From: Shewanella holmiensis
GTDB taxonomy: Bacteria > Pseudomonadota > Gammaproteobacteria > Enterobacterales > Shewanellaceae
DNA length: 64,000 nt
Assembly: GCF_025370255.1 (NCBI RefSeq)
Contig: NZ_JAMTCD010000005.1
Coordinates: forward strand, 62,001-126,000
Reading direction: 5' to 3'
The position numbers and the translations under genes were made by a program. Below, in pieces: positions 36,990-46,826 of this stretch; the stretch's first letter is position 1, and every line of letters begins with the position of its first letter. The notes beneath the pieces were generated by a model that saw nothing but the letters and a program-made list of their open reading frames with translations, did not search any database and had not been told where the DNA came from.

Positions 36990-37733
36990 ATGAAGAAAAT
37001 TGCATTAAGCCTGTTAATTTCAAGCTGCCTACTGGCCCCCTTTGCGTTTGCCAACGATTATACTCTGGAAGATTATCAACAAATTTTTCAAGGTGATAAT
37101 CAATTTAAACAACAGTCAGCGGTTGAATCTCTGGTTCTATCCGGTCTCAATGACCCCAGTTTATTTGATATTGTTGAAGCCAAACTCAACGCCAGTTTAC
37201 CCCTTGCAACCCAAAAACATCCTATAGAATACTCTTCATGGTTAGCCAAAGGATTAGGCTATTCTGGCAATGAAAAATATCGCGCTAGCCTGCAAGCCAT
37301 TGTAAATGGGGATTACCATAAAAAACTGCGTAAATACGCCCAAGAAGGACTGGACAATCTTGACAAATTTGCCATTTGGAACCCAATTCTCAATGACAAA
37401 AGCCAATATGATGCCAAACAACCGCAACAGTTAAACGTACTCGCTAATGCATTAGCAAGCAGTGATTTAGAGCTCAAACGAATGGCAGCCAAACACATTG
37501 CTGATAAACGTGTTTATGACGAATTTCTACTAGAAAAATTAGCCAACCAACTCACCAGTTTAGATTTACTCAAACATGACAAATTATCGATAGATACTTA
37601 TGCATGGATAGCCAAAGCGTTAGCATCATCGGCTAATGAAAAGTTTAAACCTGTAATCGTCAACATTGCAGAAACCGCACCAGAGAAAAAACTGCGAAAA
37701 TACGCCACCAAATATATCAAAACGTATTATTAA
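36990..37733 (+). CDS. Exported HEAT-repeat-like protein at the end of the pigment operon
   Basis: 247 residues with a signal peptide ending near AFAND. The mature part is helical and internally duplicated: GNEKYRASL ... HKKLRKYAQEGLDNL in the first half matches ANEKFKPVI ... EKKLRKYATKYIKTY in the second. This looks like HEAT/ARM-type repeats in the periplasm. AAGGATATG-type spacing gives a sound ribosome-binding site, and no terminator separates it from the ketosynthase gene, so co-transcription is plausible. The function is unknown. Confidence 0.7.
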   Translation: MKKIALSLLISSCLLAPFAFANDYTLEDYQQIFQGDNQFKQQSAVESLVLSGLNDPSLFDIVEAKLNASLPLATQKHPIEYSSWLAKGLGYSGNEKYRASLQAIVNGDYHKKLRKYAQEGLDNLDKFAIWNPILNDKSQYDAKQPQQLNVLANALASSDLELKRMAAKHIADKRVYDEFLLEKLANQLTSLDLLKHDKLSIDTYAWIAKALASSANEKFKPVIVNIAETAPEKKLRKYATKYIKTYY

Positions 37734-37765
37734 ACTGTGATTAATTGCCACTGATACCATAAAAA

Positions 37766-37793
37766 TGCGCCCGCTAAATTTTTAGCGGGCGCA
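37766..37793. terminator. Hairpin terminator between the pigment operon and the MCP gene
   Basis: TGCGCCCGCTAAA and TTTAGCGGGCGCA are perfect complements. On the minus strand it is followed by TTTTT, so it fits the leftward MCP transcript best. On the plus strand the tail is only moderately T-rich. Confidence 0.8.
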
Positions 37794-37894
37794 TGTTATT
37801 ATTCAACGTCAGCTTGGACAATAAGCAGCGTAATTAACCATGTAAAATACTGTTGCCCCCATTTAACTGACTTAACCTGCCTACTTAATCGATA

Positions 37895-39397
37895 TTACAC
37901 CTGATAAGTAGCGGCTTTAGTTTGATACTCTTGGGTTATCTGCTTCATTTCATTTACGCCTATGGCCAGTTTAGTGATTTGCTCTGACAACAGAGTGACA
38001 GTATTAATGTTGTCATTCATTTCACTGCCGATATGGTTCAATTGGGTACCTTGTTGCTCGGTTTCATCAGCAACGTTTCGGCTTAAACTCGCCACCAGTT
38101 CAATTTGACCATTGCGCTCCTCTAATCCTGACGCAATGGTGTTGGTGTGCTCTACATTTTTAGTGGTGCGTTGCTTACCTTCATCCATCGACTCAACCGT
38201 TTTTAACATACTGTGATTTAAGCGACTAAGTACTTTTTCTATTTCATCCGTTGACTGGCTGGTACGTTGCGCTAATGCACGAACTTCATCCGCCACAACA
38301 GCAAAACCTCGACCACTTTCACCCGCTCTTGCGGCCTCAATGGCGGCATTCAATGCCAGTAAGTTGGTTTGCTCTGAGATACTTCGAATAGCCTGTAATA
38401 GTGTGGTAATTGCAGACACATCTTTGGTTAAATCAGTTAATGACGTTGTCACTTCGGCGGTGTTGGTTTCCAATAGCTGCATATCTTTCATGATCGACAA
38501 AGCACTTTGCCTATCTTGCATGCTAGAAGAGGCTGCCGATTGCGCTTGCAGCGCAGATTGCTGACTATTTTCAGTAACCTGCTGAAAATACTGAATCACA
38601 TTCTGGGCAGTTTGCGATATCGACTGCGCTTGATGTTGCTGGTGTGTCATCGCTTCTTGTGTATGCTCGCTTAGCGTTAAGAGTTGATCTGAGGTACTGC
38701 CCATCTTAGTGGCAATATCCCGATAATCACTAAAAAGCTGACTTAATTCCTCTAACATTAAATTGAATGCACCTTCAGCCTGGGAGTCAGCTGGAGCCAG
38801 TCTTATCGACAAATCTTTGTTTGCCGAGATATGTTGAATGGCGTTGGCTATGCGTAGGTTTGCCGATGAGTCTGCGCGCATAAAGAGTGACATTTGGATA
38901 AGAATTAAGGTTTCTGCAGCAGCAAATAAGGCATGAACTAGCATAATGCCCCATGAACACTCACCCGCAAAAATCATAATTGGCGTGTCGAATAGGCTGC
39001 CACCAGATAGCTGAATATAGGTAAACAATACATGATGTACCGCAACGGTTAATAACGAGGCCAACAAAGGTTGCCAACGTTGATAAATCAGAAAAATACC
39101 CATAGTCGCAAAGATATGAAAATGCATTTCAATCATGCCCATTTGGCTTTGTACTAAAATTGCCGATACCGTCATCATCAACACGGCGGCAACAATACCA
39201 AATAAGGGCGTCCCTTTGAGTACGCTATAACTAGCTTGTACTAGTAAGGCCAGAGCAACTGCGGATACGGTTGCAAAGGTCAGCATCTGCGCCCCAAAGA
39301 ACCCGCTGACAATTAATAACGGCACTTGCAGCAATAAGAGTCGATAAATATAGGCATCTTTCTTTAACAGTAAATTAGTCGCTTGTTTATCAGTCAT
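37895..39397 (-). CDS. Methyl-accepting chemotaxis protein with a histidine-rich membrane sensor domain
   Basis: 500 residues. Instead of a periplasmic sensor, residues 18-173 form about six membrane helices. They contain [12 protein letters not shown] (Glu90, His92, His94) and VHHVLF (His121, His122), plus His155. A degenerate HAMP-like linker follows, then a standard MCP signalling domain with [20 protein letters not shown]. The histidines could bind metal or haem, but that is inference. The start overlaps the end of the SCO1-like gene by 8 bp, so the two are coupled. Confidence 0.88.
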   Translation of the reverse strand: MTDKQATNLLLKKDAYIYRLLLLQVPLLIVSGFFGAQMLTFATVSAVALALLVQASYSVLKGTPLFGIVAAVLMMTVSAILVQSQMGMIEMHFHIFATMGIFLIYQRWQPLLASLLTVAVHHVLFTYIQLSGGSLFDTPIMIFAGECSWGIMLVHALFAAAETLILIQMSLFMRADSSANLRIANAIQHISANKDLSIRLAPADSQAEGAFNLMLEELSQLFSDYRDIATKMGSTSDQLLTLSEHTQEAMTHQQHQAQSISQTAQNVIQYFQQVTENSQQSALQAQSAASSSMQDRQSALSIMKDMQLLETNTAEVTTSLTDLTKDVSAITTLLQAIRSISEQTNLLALNAAIEAARAGESGRGFAVVADEVRALAQRTSQSTDEIEKVLSRLNHSMLKTVESMDEGKQRTTKNVEHTNTIASGLEERNGQIELVASLSRNVADETEQQGTQLNHIGSEMNDNINTVTLLSEQITKLAIGVNEMKQITQEYQTKAATYQV

Positions 39398-40025
39398 TGT
39401 TATTACCTTTGCTCGATTCGATGTAGTGTTTTAATTCGGCCAACATCTTGTCTGTCGAAAGTTGTCTAGCTGTATATATACGTGCCACGAAGCCATTTGG
39501 ATTGATTAAATATAGGTTACCGACATGATTATTTGAAGGTGAATAAGATTGAATATTCTCAGATAAATGCCGTGACAAACTTAAAAGCTCAGACTCCTCA
39601 AGCATAGCACTTTTAAATCTTGGCGAGCGCTCATCAATAACCTGTTGGCGAATTGCAAGGGTGTCATTTTCAGGATCTATAGTAATAAACATAAACGCGA
39701 TATCTATGTTGTTGAAATCACTACCTTTTAAGATGGTACTTTCAAGTTGATGTAGTTGTTGTATTCGTATCGGGCAAATTTCTGAACAGGATAAAAAACC
39801 TGCAAATAAATAAGTAAACTGCGGTCTATTAGCTGGAAATGTCTGTAAGTTAGCCGTCACATCTTGCCATTCAAATGAAAGCGGCATGAGTTTTTCACCA
39901 TTGATGCCGTACTGAGCTTCACCACTCCCTTTTGAGATTTGTTGTGAGATAACCATCAATAAAGGGACTAAAAATACCGCAGTTAATATGAACCCTGCGG
40001 CCCACAACATTTGCCTTTTTTGCAT
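39390..40025 (-). CDS. SCO1/SenC-like copper-binding thioredoxin-fold protein
   Basis: 211 residues. An N-terminal membrane anchor (about 8-28) places the domain in the periplasm. The copper ligands of the family are present: Cys80 and Cys84 in [10 protein letters not shown] and His167 in [11 protein letters not shown], the last usually in a DHS/NH context before the final strand. SCO proteins deliver copper to cytochrome oxidase or sense redox state. No oxidase gene is nearby. Coupling to a chemoreceptor is notable. Confidence 0.87.
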   Translation of the reverse strand: MQKRQMLWAAGFILTAVFLVPLLMVISQQISKGSGEAQYGINGEKLMPLSFEWQDVTANLQTFPANRPQFTYLFAGFLSCSEICPIRIQQLHQLESTILKGSDFNNIDIAFMFITIDPENDTLAIRQQVIDERSPRFKSAMLEESELLSLSRHLSENIQSYSPSNNHVGNLYLINPNGFVARIYTARQLSTDKMLAELKHYIESSKGNNND

Positions 40026-40504
40026 CTAGCTCACCTACTACTGCCGAACATATTTAACTTCGACTAGAATTAAGAGATGAAAACAATAACATTCATATAA
40101 TTACTGTTTAAATTGTAATCTATGCTGATAAACACCAGTGACTGACTTATTGTAAGTACGTGCAACACCGTTATATGGAGCAAACTGTTTAATATGGATT
40201 AATTACCGCAAACTAAGGTAATTAATTACGCAAAAAAACGCCTACCTTCGATTATAGTCAAAGGTAGGCATTAATAAGCTAAAGTAATTAATTAAAGGGG
40301 GTGACTGCTGCGCCCAATAAAACATTGAACAAATTTTTACTCATAAATCATATATTGTTGTGCCAAATCAAACGGGTCATTTTGTTAAAAAAGCCATTCG
40401 TGCACCAACGCCATCAAAGGTAAACTAACCCAAGACAGCTTATTAAAAAAAGCGCTTTGATAAGTGTTAATACTTGGACGTAAACTCAAGATGAGAACAA
40501 GTGA
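40026..40504. other. 479-bp intergenic region between the SCO1-like gene and azoR
   Basis: No credible gene. It holds an inverted repeat ATTAATTACC (40198-40207) / GGTAATTAAT (40217-40226), with a related GTAATTAATTAA further on near 40285, and a minus-strand terminator. The AT-rich stretch at 40040-40140 probably contains the SCO1-MCP promoter, which I cannot place exactly. Confidence 0.4.
40232..40269 (-). terminator. Minus-strand terminator downstream of azoR
   Basis: On the minus strand GCCTACCTT pairs with AAGGTAGGC around a 12-base loop and is followed by GTTTTTTT. It lies about 235 bp past the azoR stop. Confidence 0.75.
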
Positions 40505-41095
40505 CTATGCCAGTTGACCCAAAGCTTGTTTAGCATTTGCCATCGCGGTTGCTGCATAGTCTGGCCCCATATTTAAGCCTTCAGCGTAAATCACTTCAAC
40601 ATCTTTGATGCCAATAAAAGCCAATACGGTGGTTAAATAAGGCACTAAGTGATCGCTACCCGCATCTTTATGCATTCCGCCACGAGAAGTTACAATGACA
40701 GCTTTTTTACCGTTTAATAACCCTTCTGGACCTTTATCTGTATAGGTAAAAGTTACCCCTGCACGTGCAATAAAATCAATCCAGGCTTTTAGCTGAGTTG
40801 GGATCATAAAGTTGTACATAGGCGCAGCTAGCACAATCGTGTCGTTTTCTTTTAGCTCAGCAACAAGTTTATCTGATAGGGATAATGCAGCCTTTTGACG
40901 ATCATTTAGCCCATCTCCACCGCGTAAACCATTGGCTAATTCGCCATCGAGTAAGGGAATAGGGTCAGCAGCTAAATCACGCGTCGTGATCTGTGCCCCT
41001 TTGTCTTTCCATAACATCGCCAGATCATCTAACAATGCTGATGATTGTGAATGTTCGCCTAAAATACTCGATTTCAACATTAATACTTTTTTCAT
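40505..41095 (-). CDS. azoR: FMN-dependent NADH azoreductase
   Basis: 196 residues, flavodoxin-like fold. The N-terminus [17 protein letters not shown] binds the FMN phosphate, [17 protein letters not shown] is the conserved family block, and TSRGGMH contacts the isoalloxazine. It carries out two-electron reduction of quinones and azo compounds in the cytosol. It is monocistronic, with ATG at 41095 following AAGGAAT on the minus strand. Confidence 0.92.
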   Translation of the reverse strand: MKKVLMLKSSILGEHSQSSALLDDLAMLWKDKGAQITTRDLAADPIPLLDGELANGLRGGDGLNDRQKAALSLSDKLVAELKENDTIVLAAPMYNFMIPTQLKAWIDFIARAGVTFTYTDKGPEGLLNGKKAVIVTSRGGMHKDAGSDHLVPYLTTVLAFIGIKDVEVIYAEGLNMGPDYAATAMANAKQALGQLA

Positions 41096-41264
41096 AATTA
41101 TTCCTTAGCTTGGTAAAACGTTATCAGCATTGCCCAACCACATTTAATAGCGGATTTAATGGCATGAACACAGTTTACCTACTAATAAATGGAATAATAG
41201 TGGAATAAATCGACACAAAGATTCGATAAAATCGAATATAAAATCACTTTACCTCAGGCTGAGA

Positions 41265-41774
41265 TTATTTAACTTGCACAGGTAACGACACGTATAAGCC
41301 TTTGAAGCTGGCACATAGCAGCTCATCGCACCATAGCTCAACTGTCAACTCGGCTTTAACACGCCGCCCCTGCAATAGTGGCGTCAATGCCACATCGGGC
41401 CAGATGACTTTTGCAGTCGGTTGAGTACGCACTGGGGCATGATATTTTATTTGCGCATCAGCCAACACAATATCACCGTTAACCGCCGCAAGTTTTTGCT
41501 GTAACCACACCATTCCCCATCCCGTTAATGTCATTAGGGTGTAAATACTCCCAGCAAACATGGTGTTATGCAGGTTAATATTGGGTGATAGTGGTGCGGT
41601 CGTTATCAATTGATGTGGGATGAATACCGCATCCAAAGATGGGGTTGAAGCATTAATATTGGTATCGTTTTTTACGGCAAACGATACCACATTAACTTGC
41701 ATAAACTGACTAAGTGGAATGGTTTGATGCCAGGTCGCAACAAGTTGGTCAATTAGCACTTGATGCATTTTCAT
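41265..41774 (-). CDS. YiiD C-terminal-domain-like thioesterase
   Basis: 169 residues matching the hotdog thioesterase domain found at the C-terminus of E. coli YiiD: HNTMFAGSIYTLMTLTGWGMVWL is the characteristic block. The N-terminal acetyltransferase domain of YiiD is absent, so this is a stand-alone thioesterase. It is the last gene of the yihY-dtd operon, 2 bp after dtd, matching the E. coli neighbourhood yihY-dtd-yiiD. The substrate is unknown. Confidence 0.78.
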   Translation of the reverse strand: MKMHQVLIDQLVATWHQTIPLSQFMQVNVVSFAVKNDTNINASTPSLDAVFIPHQLITTAPLSPNINLHNTMFAGSIYTLMTLTGWGMVWLQQKLAAVNGDIVLADAQIKYHAPVRTQPTAKVIWPDVALTPLLQGRRVKAELTVELWCDELLCASFKGLYVSLPVQVK

Positions 41775-41776
41775 GG

Positions 41777-42214
41777 TTAGACCTGCAGATTAAATGTTAC
41801 TGGGCCATCATTAATTAATGACACTTGCATATCCGCGCCAAAACGTCCGGTTTGGGTTTCGACACCAAGTTCACGACAATAAGCCACAAAGGCTTCATAC
41901 AAGGTATTGGCTTGCTCAGGTGTGGCTGCACCTGAAAAGCTTGGGCGCAATCCTCTCCCCGTATCGGCGGCTAAAGTGAACTGTGATACCACCAATAATT
42001 TGCCACCTACCTGCGACACATTGAGGTTCATCTTGCCATCATTATCACTAAACACACGATATTTAATGATTTTATTGGCTAACTTTTGCATTTTTTCGAT
42101 GTCATCTTCACGTTCTACACCGAGTAAAACCAATAGCCCTTGATTGATTTCACCCGTTGTTTCATCCGCCACGGTCACTTTTGCCTGTTTAACACGTTGT
42201 ATTAAGCCGATCAT
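41777..42214 (-). CDS. dtd: D-aminoacyl-tRNA deacylase
   Basis: 145 residues. It opens with [15 protein letters not shown], has the [17 protein letters not shown] block with the catalytic-pocket SQFTL, and the cross-subunit GP motif near the C-terminus in [11 protein letters not shown]. It removes D-amino acids and glycine from mischarged tRNAs. It lies 7 bp after the lipoprotein gene in the five-gene operon. Confidence 0.96.
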   Translation of the reverse strand: MIGLIQRVKQAKVTVADETTGEINQGLLVLLGVEREDDIEKMQKLANKIIKYRVFSDNDGKMNLNVSQVGGKLLVVSQFTLAADTGRGLRPSFSGAATPEQANTLYEAFVAYCRELGVETQTGRFGADMQVSLINDGPVTFNLQV

Positions 42215-42221
42215 CTTGACA

Positions 42222-42791
42222 CTAAACCCCTTGAGGATGTTGCATAACCGGTATCGCTTTAATCAGGTTTTCTGTACCCTCAGGCATAGAAGTGCCTACC
42301 TGACGTAAGCCTTCATCGGTCCAAATTAAGAAACGACGAATTTCTTCAAGGCTCATCACATTCACGAAAGTCGCACTGCTTTGTACCTGAATAACGGCGC
42401 CATTTTCACGAATGAAAAACTTCGCAAAATTTAACTTTTGATTGAGTTGACCAATCATCACTAACAATTCTTTACTGCCCTGTAACTGAGGATGAACCGC
42501 ATAAAAACGATTGGCTAAAATACGGTCAATTCCGTCAGCATTCATGCTAGGTTGCAACACAAATTGATGGTCACCCAACTGCACCGCCACACGAGAAGGC
42601 CCGACTTTGGTGACCAAATAGTTAGCTTTAATCAATGAAGTATATAATGTTTCGGCTGCTTGCTCATTGGTCATAGCTGACATATCGACCGTGCTAGGGA
42701 CGGCATTATCTACCGCAGGCTTGGTTTCTGTTCCGGTTGCACTACAAGCTGAAAGCACTAACAAACCACTTAACAGTAATAATTTTCTCAT
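42222..42791 (-). CDS. Putative lipoprotein of unknown function
   Basis: 189 residues with a lipoprotein signal peptide ending in LSAC (Cys16). The domain after residue 40 ([23 protein letters not shown]) resembles YbjN/type III chaperone-like folds, which I suggest only weakly. It lies 8 bp after the hydrolase gene and 7 bp before dtd, in one operon. Confidence 0.65.
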   Translation of the reverse strand: MRKLLLLSGLLVLSACSATGTETKPAVDNAVPSTVDMSAMTNEQAAETLYTSLIKANYLVTKVGPSRVAVQLGDHQFVLQPSMNADGIDRILANRFYAVHPQLQGSKELLVMIGQLNQKLNFAKFFIRENGAVIQVQSSATFVNVMSLEEIRRFLIWTDEGLRQVGTSMPEGTENLIKAIPVMQHPQGV

Positions 42792-42799
42792 TTTTTTCC

Positions 42800-43732
42800 T
42801 TAACTTATATTCGCTATACTTTGCATTACGCGGATTAACATCTTAGCATCATTTAAACTGTGATATCCCGATTTAACTTCCTCAACCATAAGATGATGAT
42901 GTTGCGATTGCTGTAAAAAATCATGCAGTAGATGAGCTGGACACACCCAATCTAACTCACCTTGAATCAAATGGGTTTTAGCAATAATTTTACCGTTAAT
43001 CTGTTGAAATAAATCAGCGGCTGAAAAGTAATGATGTATGGCATGATGGTGCTCAATTACGGCCAAGGTAACCGATGCTGAAGACGAATCCACTAGGGTA
43101 ATTTGATTCGGTGAAGCGAGCTTTTGTTCCCATTGATTCCAGGATGATGCCGCTAGCTGCCGATGTGGGTTATCTGCGTTAAAGCGCTGCGAGTATCCAA
43201 GTAATATATCTTCAGTAGACATAGGCTCAGATAAAATAGCACCAGTCTTTGCAGCGAGTTGAAAGTCATGGTAATCGTCAGGAAAAAACACCGCCGCACC
43301 TTTAGGACCATACAACCAATCACAAGCAGCCTCATTGGCTAAGAACATTCCCCAATAAACCTGTTCACTAACCCTGTTAGGGTACAGCCCACTGTATAAC
43401 CATCCTAAAGTGGCGCCATATGAGCCGCCGACAATCGCCCATTGTTCAATCGCAAAGTATTGTCTTACGCGTTCAATATCTTCGACTAATTCTGGCAAGG
43501 TATTATCGGCAAGATCAGCACCCAGTGAGCGGCCACAGCCTCTTTGGTCAATAAAAAAAATATGTAAGTCGAGATGTTCAAATAATGTCACATCACTGGC
43601 ATGGCAACCTGCACCTGGCCCGCCATGTAAATACAACACAGGTTTGGCCCCTACTCGCCCGTATTGCGACACTGACAACGCAATGCCATTAGCAACCTCT
43701 ACCATAACATGACGGATAAACATTAAACTCAA
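42800..43732 (-). CDS. Alpha/beta hydrolase related to proline iminopeptidase
   Basis: 310 residues. [14 protein letters not shown] is the oxyanion-hole region of the prolyl aminopeptidase family, [10 protein letters not shown] follows, and the nucleophile elbow is GGSYGATLG. The family usually has GGSWG. The catalytic Asp is probably in GELDWVCP and the His in GYHSL. It probably cleaves N-terminal residues from small peptides, but substrate preference cannot be read. It overlaps the yihY-like gene by 4 bp. Confidence 0.8.
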   Translation of the reverse strand: MSLMFIRHVMVEVANGIALSVSQYGRVGAKPVLYLHGGPGAGCHASDVTLFEHLDLHIFFIDQRGCGRSLGADLADNTLPELVEDIERVRQYFAIEQWAIVGGSYGATLGWLYSGLYPNRVSEQVYWGMFLANEAACDWLYGPKGAAVFFPDDYHDFQLAAKTGAILSEPMSTEDILLGYSQRFNADNPHRQLAASSWNQWEQKLASPNQITLVDSSSASVTLAVIEHHHAIHHYFSAADLFQQINGKIIAKTHLIQGELDWVCPAHLLHDFLQQSQHHHLMVEEVKSGYHSLNDAKMLIRVMQSIANIS

Positions 43733-44757
43733 GATAGCGACTCAATAGGCTTAACTTGATCTTTTACTGGCTCAGCAGAGACGACAGCCTCAGCTGTCGG
43801 CGCTTGCTGTGGGGCTTCATGATCCGCTTGTGTCACTATGGTTCCTAAAGGTGGTTTTTGCGGCGTATCATGTCCAGCTTCCATTCTAATTTTATGCAAT
43901 AGTTCGGCAACATGTTGATCTAAATATTCTGGTAACGAAGCCGTGATGACCGCACCTAAAAGTACAATCACCCAAGATAAATATACCCATACAAATAAAA
44001 TGGGAATGACAGCTAAGGCACCGTAAATCGCTTCATAACTAGGGAACTGGGTGACATAAAAAGCAAAACCTCTTTTACCCGCTTCAAATAACAAAGCCGC
44101 TACGATTGCACCTAATAGCGCATGCCAAAAGCGCACTTTTTTATTCGGTACAATCATATATAACAACAAAATTGACGCTACCGAAAACATCATAGGCAAA
44201 CGCGACATTATCCAGGGTAATATGCCTGATAGCTCAGTATCTGTTAGTAGTTGTAACGACAACACATAAGACGACGCCAAAATACTTGCGCCTATAAGTA
44301 CAGGACCTAAGGTTAGCACCATCCAGTACATCGAAAACGACACCACATAAGAGCGCTTTTCAGTCACACGCCAGATACTATTTAGCGCTTTATCAATAGC
44401 GGAAATCAGCATAATCGCCACAAATACCAAAGCCACAATACCAACAAACGTACCCTTTGAAGCATTACTGACAAACTCATTGATATACACCTGCACTGTG
44501 TCCCCAGCTGCGGGTAGAAAGTTTTCATAAATGAAGCTTTCAATGTGCCCTCTAATCCCTTTAAACACAGGAAAAGCAGACAACATAGACATGGTCACGG
44601 CAACCATAGGGACTAATGATAATAAGGTGACATAGGTTAAGTGCCCAGCACGTATATTGATTTGGTCTTCGTTAAGCCGTTGCTTTAAATGTAATAAGAA
44701 CTTCCAAGTCCCAACAAAAAAACCTTTGAGGGATGGCATAATGCTACGACTGGCCAT
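43729..44757 (-). CDS. yihY: YihY/BrkB family inner-membrane protein
   Basis: 342 residues with six membrane helices over about residues 40-290, including the family block [19 protein letters not shown] and [14 protein letters not shown]. The C-terminal tail (about 300-342) is hydrophilic. The family was once called ribonuclease BN, which is wrong. Its function is unknown. ATG 44757 has AAGGA upstream. It is the first gene of the operon with pip-like, lipoprotein, dtd and thioesterase genes. Confidence 0.85.
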   Translation of the reverse strand: MASRSIMPSLKGFFVGTWKFLLHLKQRLNEDQINIRAGHLTYVTLLSLVPMVAVTMSMLSAFPVFKGIRGHIESFIYENFLPAAGDTVQVYINEFVSNASKGTFVGIVALVFVAIMLISAIDKALNSIWRVTEKRSYVVSFSMYWMVLTLGPVLIGASILASSYVLSLQLLTDTELSGILPWIMSRLPMMFSVASILLLYMIVPNKKVRFWHALLGAIVAALLFEAGKRGFAFYVTQFPSYEAIYGALAVIPILFVWVYLSWVIVLLGAVITASLPEYLDQHVAELLHKIRMEAGHDTPQKPPLGTIVTQADHEAPQQAPTAEAVVSAEPVKDQVKPIESLS

Positions 44758-44860
44758 AAAAATCCTTATTCACAAACGATAGGTAAGATATTCATTGTAA
44801 TCACATTTCAACTTCGTACAATGTTATAACAAATCAAATATAAACCAAAGGAACGAATTT

Positions 44861-45085
44861 ATGTCGCAACAAGGATCGGCTGGCAACGTATTAGCCGCTG
44901 TCGCTAGCTTATTTTTCCCAGGTCTTGGGCAATTATTACAAGGTCGTATTTTGGCCGCTATCGCTTTCTTTTGTATTGTTGGCGTGTGCTATTTCTTTTG
45001 GGTGTTAATTATCCCTCCCATCATTGGTGCTATTTTTCACCTATGGAGCATTATCGACGCGGCAAAATTTAAATCTCCCGCTTAA
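44861..45085 (+). CDS. Small two-helix membrane protein
   Basis: 74 residues with two hydrophobic stretches (about 8-24 and 30-55) around a LFFPGLGQLLQGR turn, which resembles TM2-type proteins. The ribosome-binding site AAAGGAA is well placed. It lies 21 bp ahead of the DUF2959 gene, so the two are likely co-transcribed. The function is unknown. Confidence 0.72.
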   Translation: MSQQGSAGNVLAAVASLFFPGLGQLLQGRILAAIAFFCIVGVCYFFWVLIIPPIIGAIFHLWSIIDAAKFKSPA

Positions 45086-45106
45086 CACTTAAATGAGACT
45101 CACAAA

Positions 45107-45775
45107 ATGAATACATTTAATTTTATTAAAATTGGCCTTGCTGCCACTCTTGCTATCAGCACGTTATCGTTAAGCGGATGCCAAAGTGCCTATTATGGTG
45201 CAATGGAAAAAGTGGGTTATCACAAACGCGACATCATGGTTGACCGAGTTCAAGACGCTAAAGAGTCACAGGAAGAAGCCCAGCAACAATTTAGCTCAGC
45301 ATTAGAAGAAATGCAGGCATTACTGGCATTTGATGGTGGCGATTTAGAGAAGGCCTTCAACAAAGCTAAAGATGAATACGAGTCAGCGCAATCAGCAGCT
45401 GATGATGTCAGCAATCGCATTAACAAAGTAGAAGATGTGGCTGAAGCCTTATTTGAAGAATGGCAGTCTGAAATCGATGAAATTAGCAAAGCCAGTTTAC
45501 GTCGTAATAGCACAACAAAGTTAAAAGAAACTCAACGCTCTTACCAGTCTTTAGTTAAAAGCATGCGTCGCGCTGAAGCCAAAATGCCGCCGATTTTAAC
45601 CGCGATGAAAGACAATATGTTGTACCTAAAACATAACCTTAATGCGCAGGCTATTGGTGCCATTAAAGGGGAATTTAGCAACTTACAAACCGACATATCC
45701 AGCTTAATAAAAGAAATGAATAAGTCGATTGCTGAATCGAATAAATTCATTGCATCCATGGAAGCTGGCGCTTAA
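45107..45775 (+). CDS. DUF2959 lipoprotein
   Basis: 222 residues with a lipobox SLSGC (Cys25). The rest is almost wholly helical and coiled-coil-like, rich in Glu, Lys and Ala, with the DUF2959 start YYGAMEKVGYHKRDI. It is probably a periplasm-facing membrane-attached protein. The function is unknown. A strong terminator follows. Confidence 0.82.
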   Translation: MNTFNFIKIGLAATLAISTLSLSGCQSAYYGAMEKVGYHKRDIMVDRVQDAKESQEEAQQQFSSALEEMQALLAFDGGDLEKAFNKAKDEYESAQSAADDVSNRINKVEDVAEALFEEWQSEIDEISKASLRRNSTTKLKETQRSYQSLVKSMRRAEAKMPPILTAMKDNMLYLKHNLNAQAIGAIKGEFSNLQTDISSLIKEMNKSIAESNKFIASMEAGA

Positions 45776-45795
45776 CGTCAACGCTCACCCAGTAC

Positions 45796-45836
45796 AAAAA
45801 GCCGCCTGATATCTTAAATAACATGGCGGCTTTTTT
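45796..45836. terminator. Bidirectional terminator between the DUF2959 and Lrp-family genes
   Basis: AAAAAGCCGCC and GGCGGCTTTTTT form the stem around an 18-base loop, flanked by A- and T-runs for both strands. Confidence 0.85.
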
Positions 45837-45916
45837 GTGCGTGAAAACAATACGGCTCAGCCATCAGAAAATGATTGCTGATATTTTTTAGCCGCATCTT
45901 TGAATATTGTAGAAGG

Positions 45917-46372
45917 TTATTCTAATGGTAACGTCGTACGGCTAAATACGGGTTTTAATACCACCGTAGAGCTCACTTGCGCGACATTATCTAAATTACT
46001 GATATTCTGTTTCACCAAACGCTCTAAACTGAGTAAGTCAGTAGCAACGATTTTTAGCATATAATCATACTCACCAGACACCACCACACACTCCATAATA
46101 TGCTCTAGTTTGATCATCTCTTGCTCAAATATGTCGGTAAAACTGCTTGAGCAATCGTTGAGGCGAATATACAAAAAAGCACTCACATTCAGATCCAGCT
46201 TTTGCGGATCTAACTGTGCTTGATACCCAGTTATCACCTTATCCTGCTCAAGCTTTTTAACCCTGCGTAAACAGGGTGTATCAGACATGTTCATTTTGTC
46301 TGCGAGATCAGCAATGGAAATACGGCCTTGTTTTTGCAAAATATCTAATAATTTTAAATCTTTTTTATCCAT
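45917..46372 (-). CDS. Lrp/AsnC-family transcriptional regulator
   Basis: 151 residues. An N-terminal winged helix (LKLLDILQKQGRISIADLAD; recognition part MSDTPCLRRVKKLE) is followed by a RAM ligand-binding domain with VVVSGEYDYMLKIVATD. It is a feast/famine-type amino acid-responsive regulator. It is too divergent from Lrp itself to name. The ligand and targets are unknown. The leu operon terminator lies 400 bp away, so there is no direct operon link. Confidence 0.9.
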   Translation of the reverse strand: MDKKDLKLLDILQKQGRISIADLADKMNMSDTPCLRRVKKLEQDKVITGYQAQLDPQKLDLNVSAFLYIRLNDCSSSFTDIFEQEMIKLEHIMECVVVSGEYDYMLKIVATDLLSLERLVKQNISNLDNVAQVSSTVVLKPVFSRTTLPLE

Positions 46373-46774
46373 CAGTTAGCCTATTGTTACTCCAATTCTG
46401 ATTATTCACATGCGCTATAAAGCATAAAAAAATAGCATGATTCTCTTACAATTAAGCGGCATTAGTTTCATTTAAATGACAGGAAAATAACCTATATCAA
46501 GCACCTTATTGATAAATCTCATAGACTGCAAATGTGTCATGCTCACCCCATTAAGGATAAGTGACAAACACCTCACGCGCTGTAAATTGTTGTGCATGAT
46601 TGAGGATGATGTCTCCCCCATCCAACAAGATGCATTAAATTGAGACACTATGGGCTTCTAGCTGGTTTAAAGTTATTTTTTATAAAAAAGCATTTGAATT
46701 GACGGCTAATCCCCACGCCACCAAAGCCAAAGCCAAAGCCAAAGGTTACAGCCTTTAAAACGGAACTAAAAATA
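46373..46774. other. Intergenic region between the Lrp-family gene and leuD
   Basis: About 400 bp without a supported gene. The part next to 46373 should hold the regulator's promoter but I see no clear -35/-10 pair. A 34-codon frame at 46539-46643 lacks a ribosome-binding site. A hexamer repeat lies at 46721-46744. Confidence 0.4.
46721..46744 (+). repeat. CCAAAG hexanucleotide repeat, four copies
   Basis: Four exact tandem copies of CCAAAG, non-coding, between the Lrp-family gene and the leuD terminator. Likely a slippage-prone microsatellite. Confidence 0.9.
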
Positions 46775-46801
46775 AAAAACCTTCTAGTACAGAAGGTTTT
46801 T
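46775..46801 (-). terminator. Terminator of the leuABCD operon
   Basis: AAAAACCTTCT / AGAAGGTTTTT is a perfect stem with a 5-base loop, followed on the minus strand by T-rich sequence, 26 bp after leuD. Confidence 0.85.
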
Positions 46802-46826
46802 AAAGTTTAATCGACTAAACGGCAAC

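Noticed and set aside
20007..37733. Recent horizontal island containing the pigment operon
   Set aside because: No integrase, tRNA, direct repeats or transposase at the borders, and base composition looks like the neighbours by eye. Older transfer cannot be excluded without comparison.
40505..41095. AzoR as the flavin reductase partner of the putative halogenase
   Set aside because: It belongs to the NADH azoreductase family, keeps FMN tightly, and lies in a separate leftward unit. Nothing ties it to the pigment operon.
46539..46643. 34-codon plus-strand frame in the gap between the Lrp-family gene and leuD
   Set aside because: No ribosome-binding site, ordinary length for chance, no recognisable features.
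46721..46744. CCAAAG repeat as a CRISPR or regulatory iteron
   Set aside because: Unit of 6 bp with no spacers and no nearby replication or cas gene. A simple microsatellite is enough to explain it.
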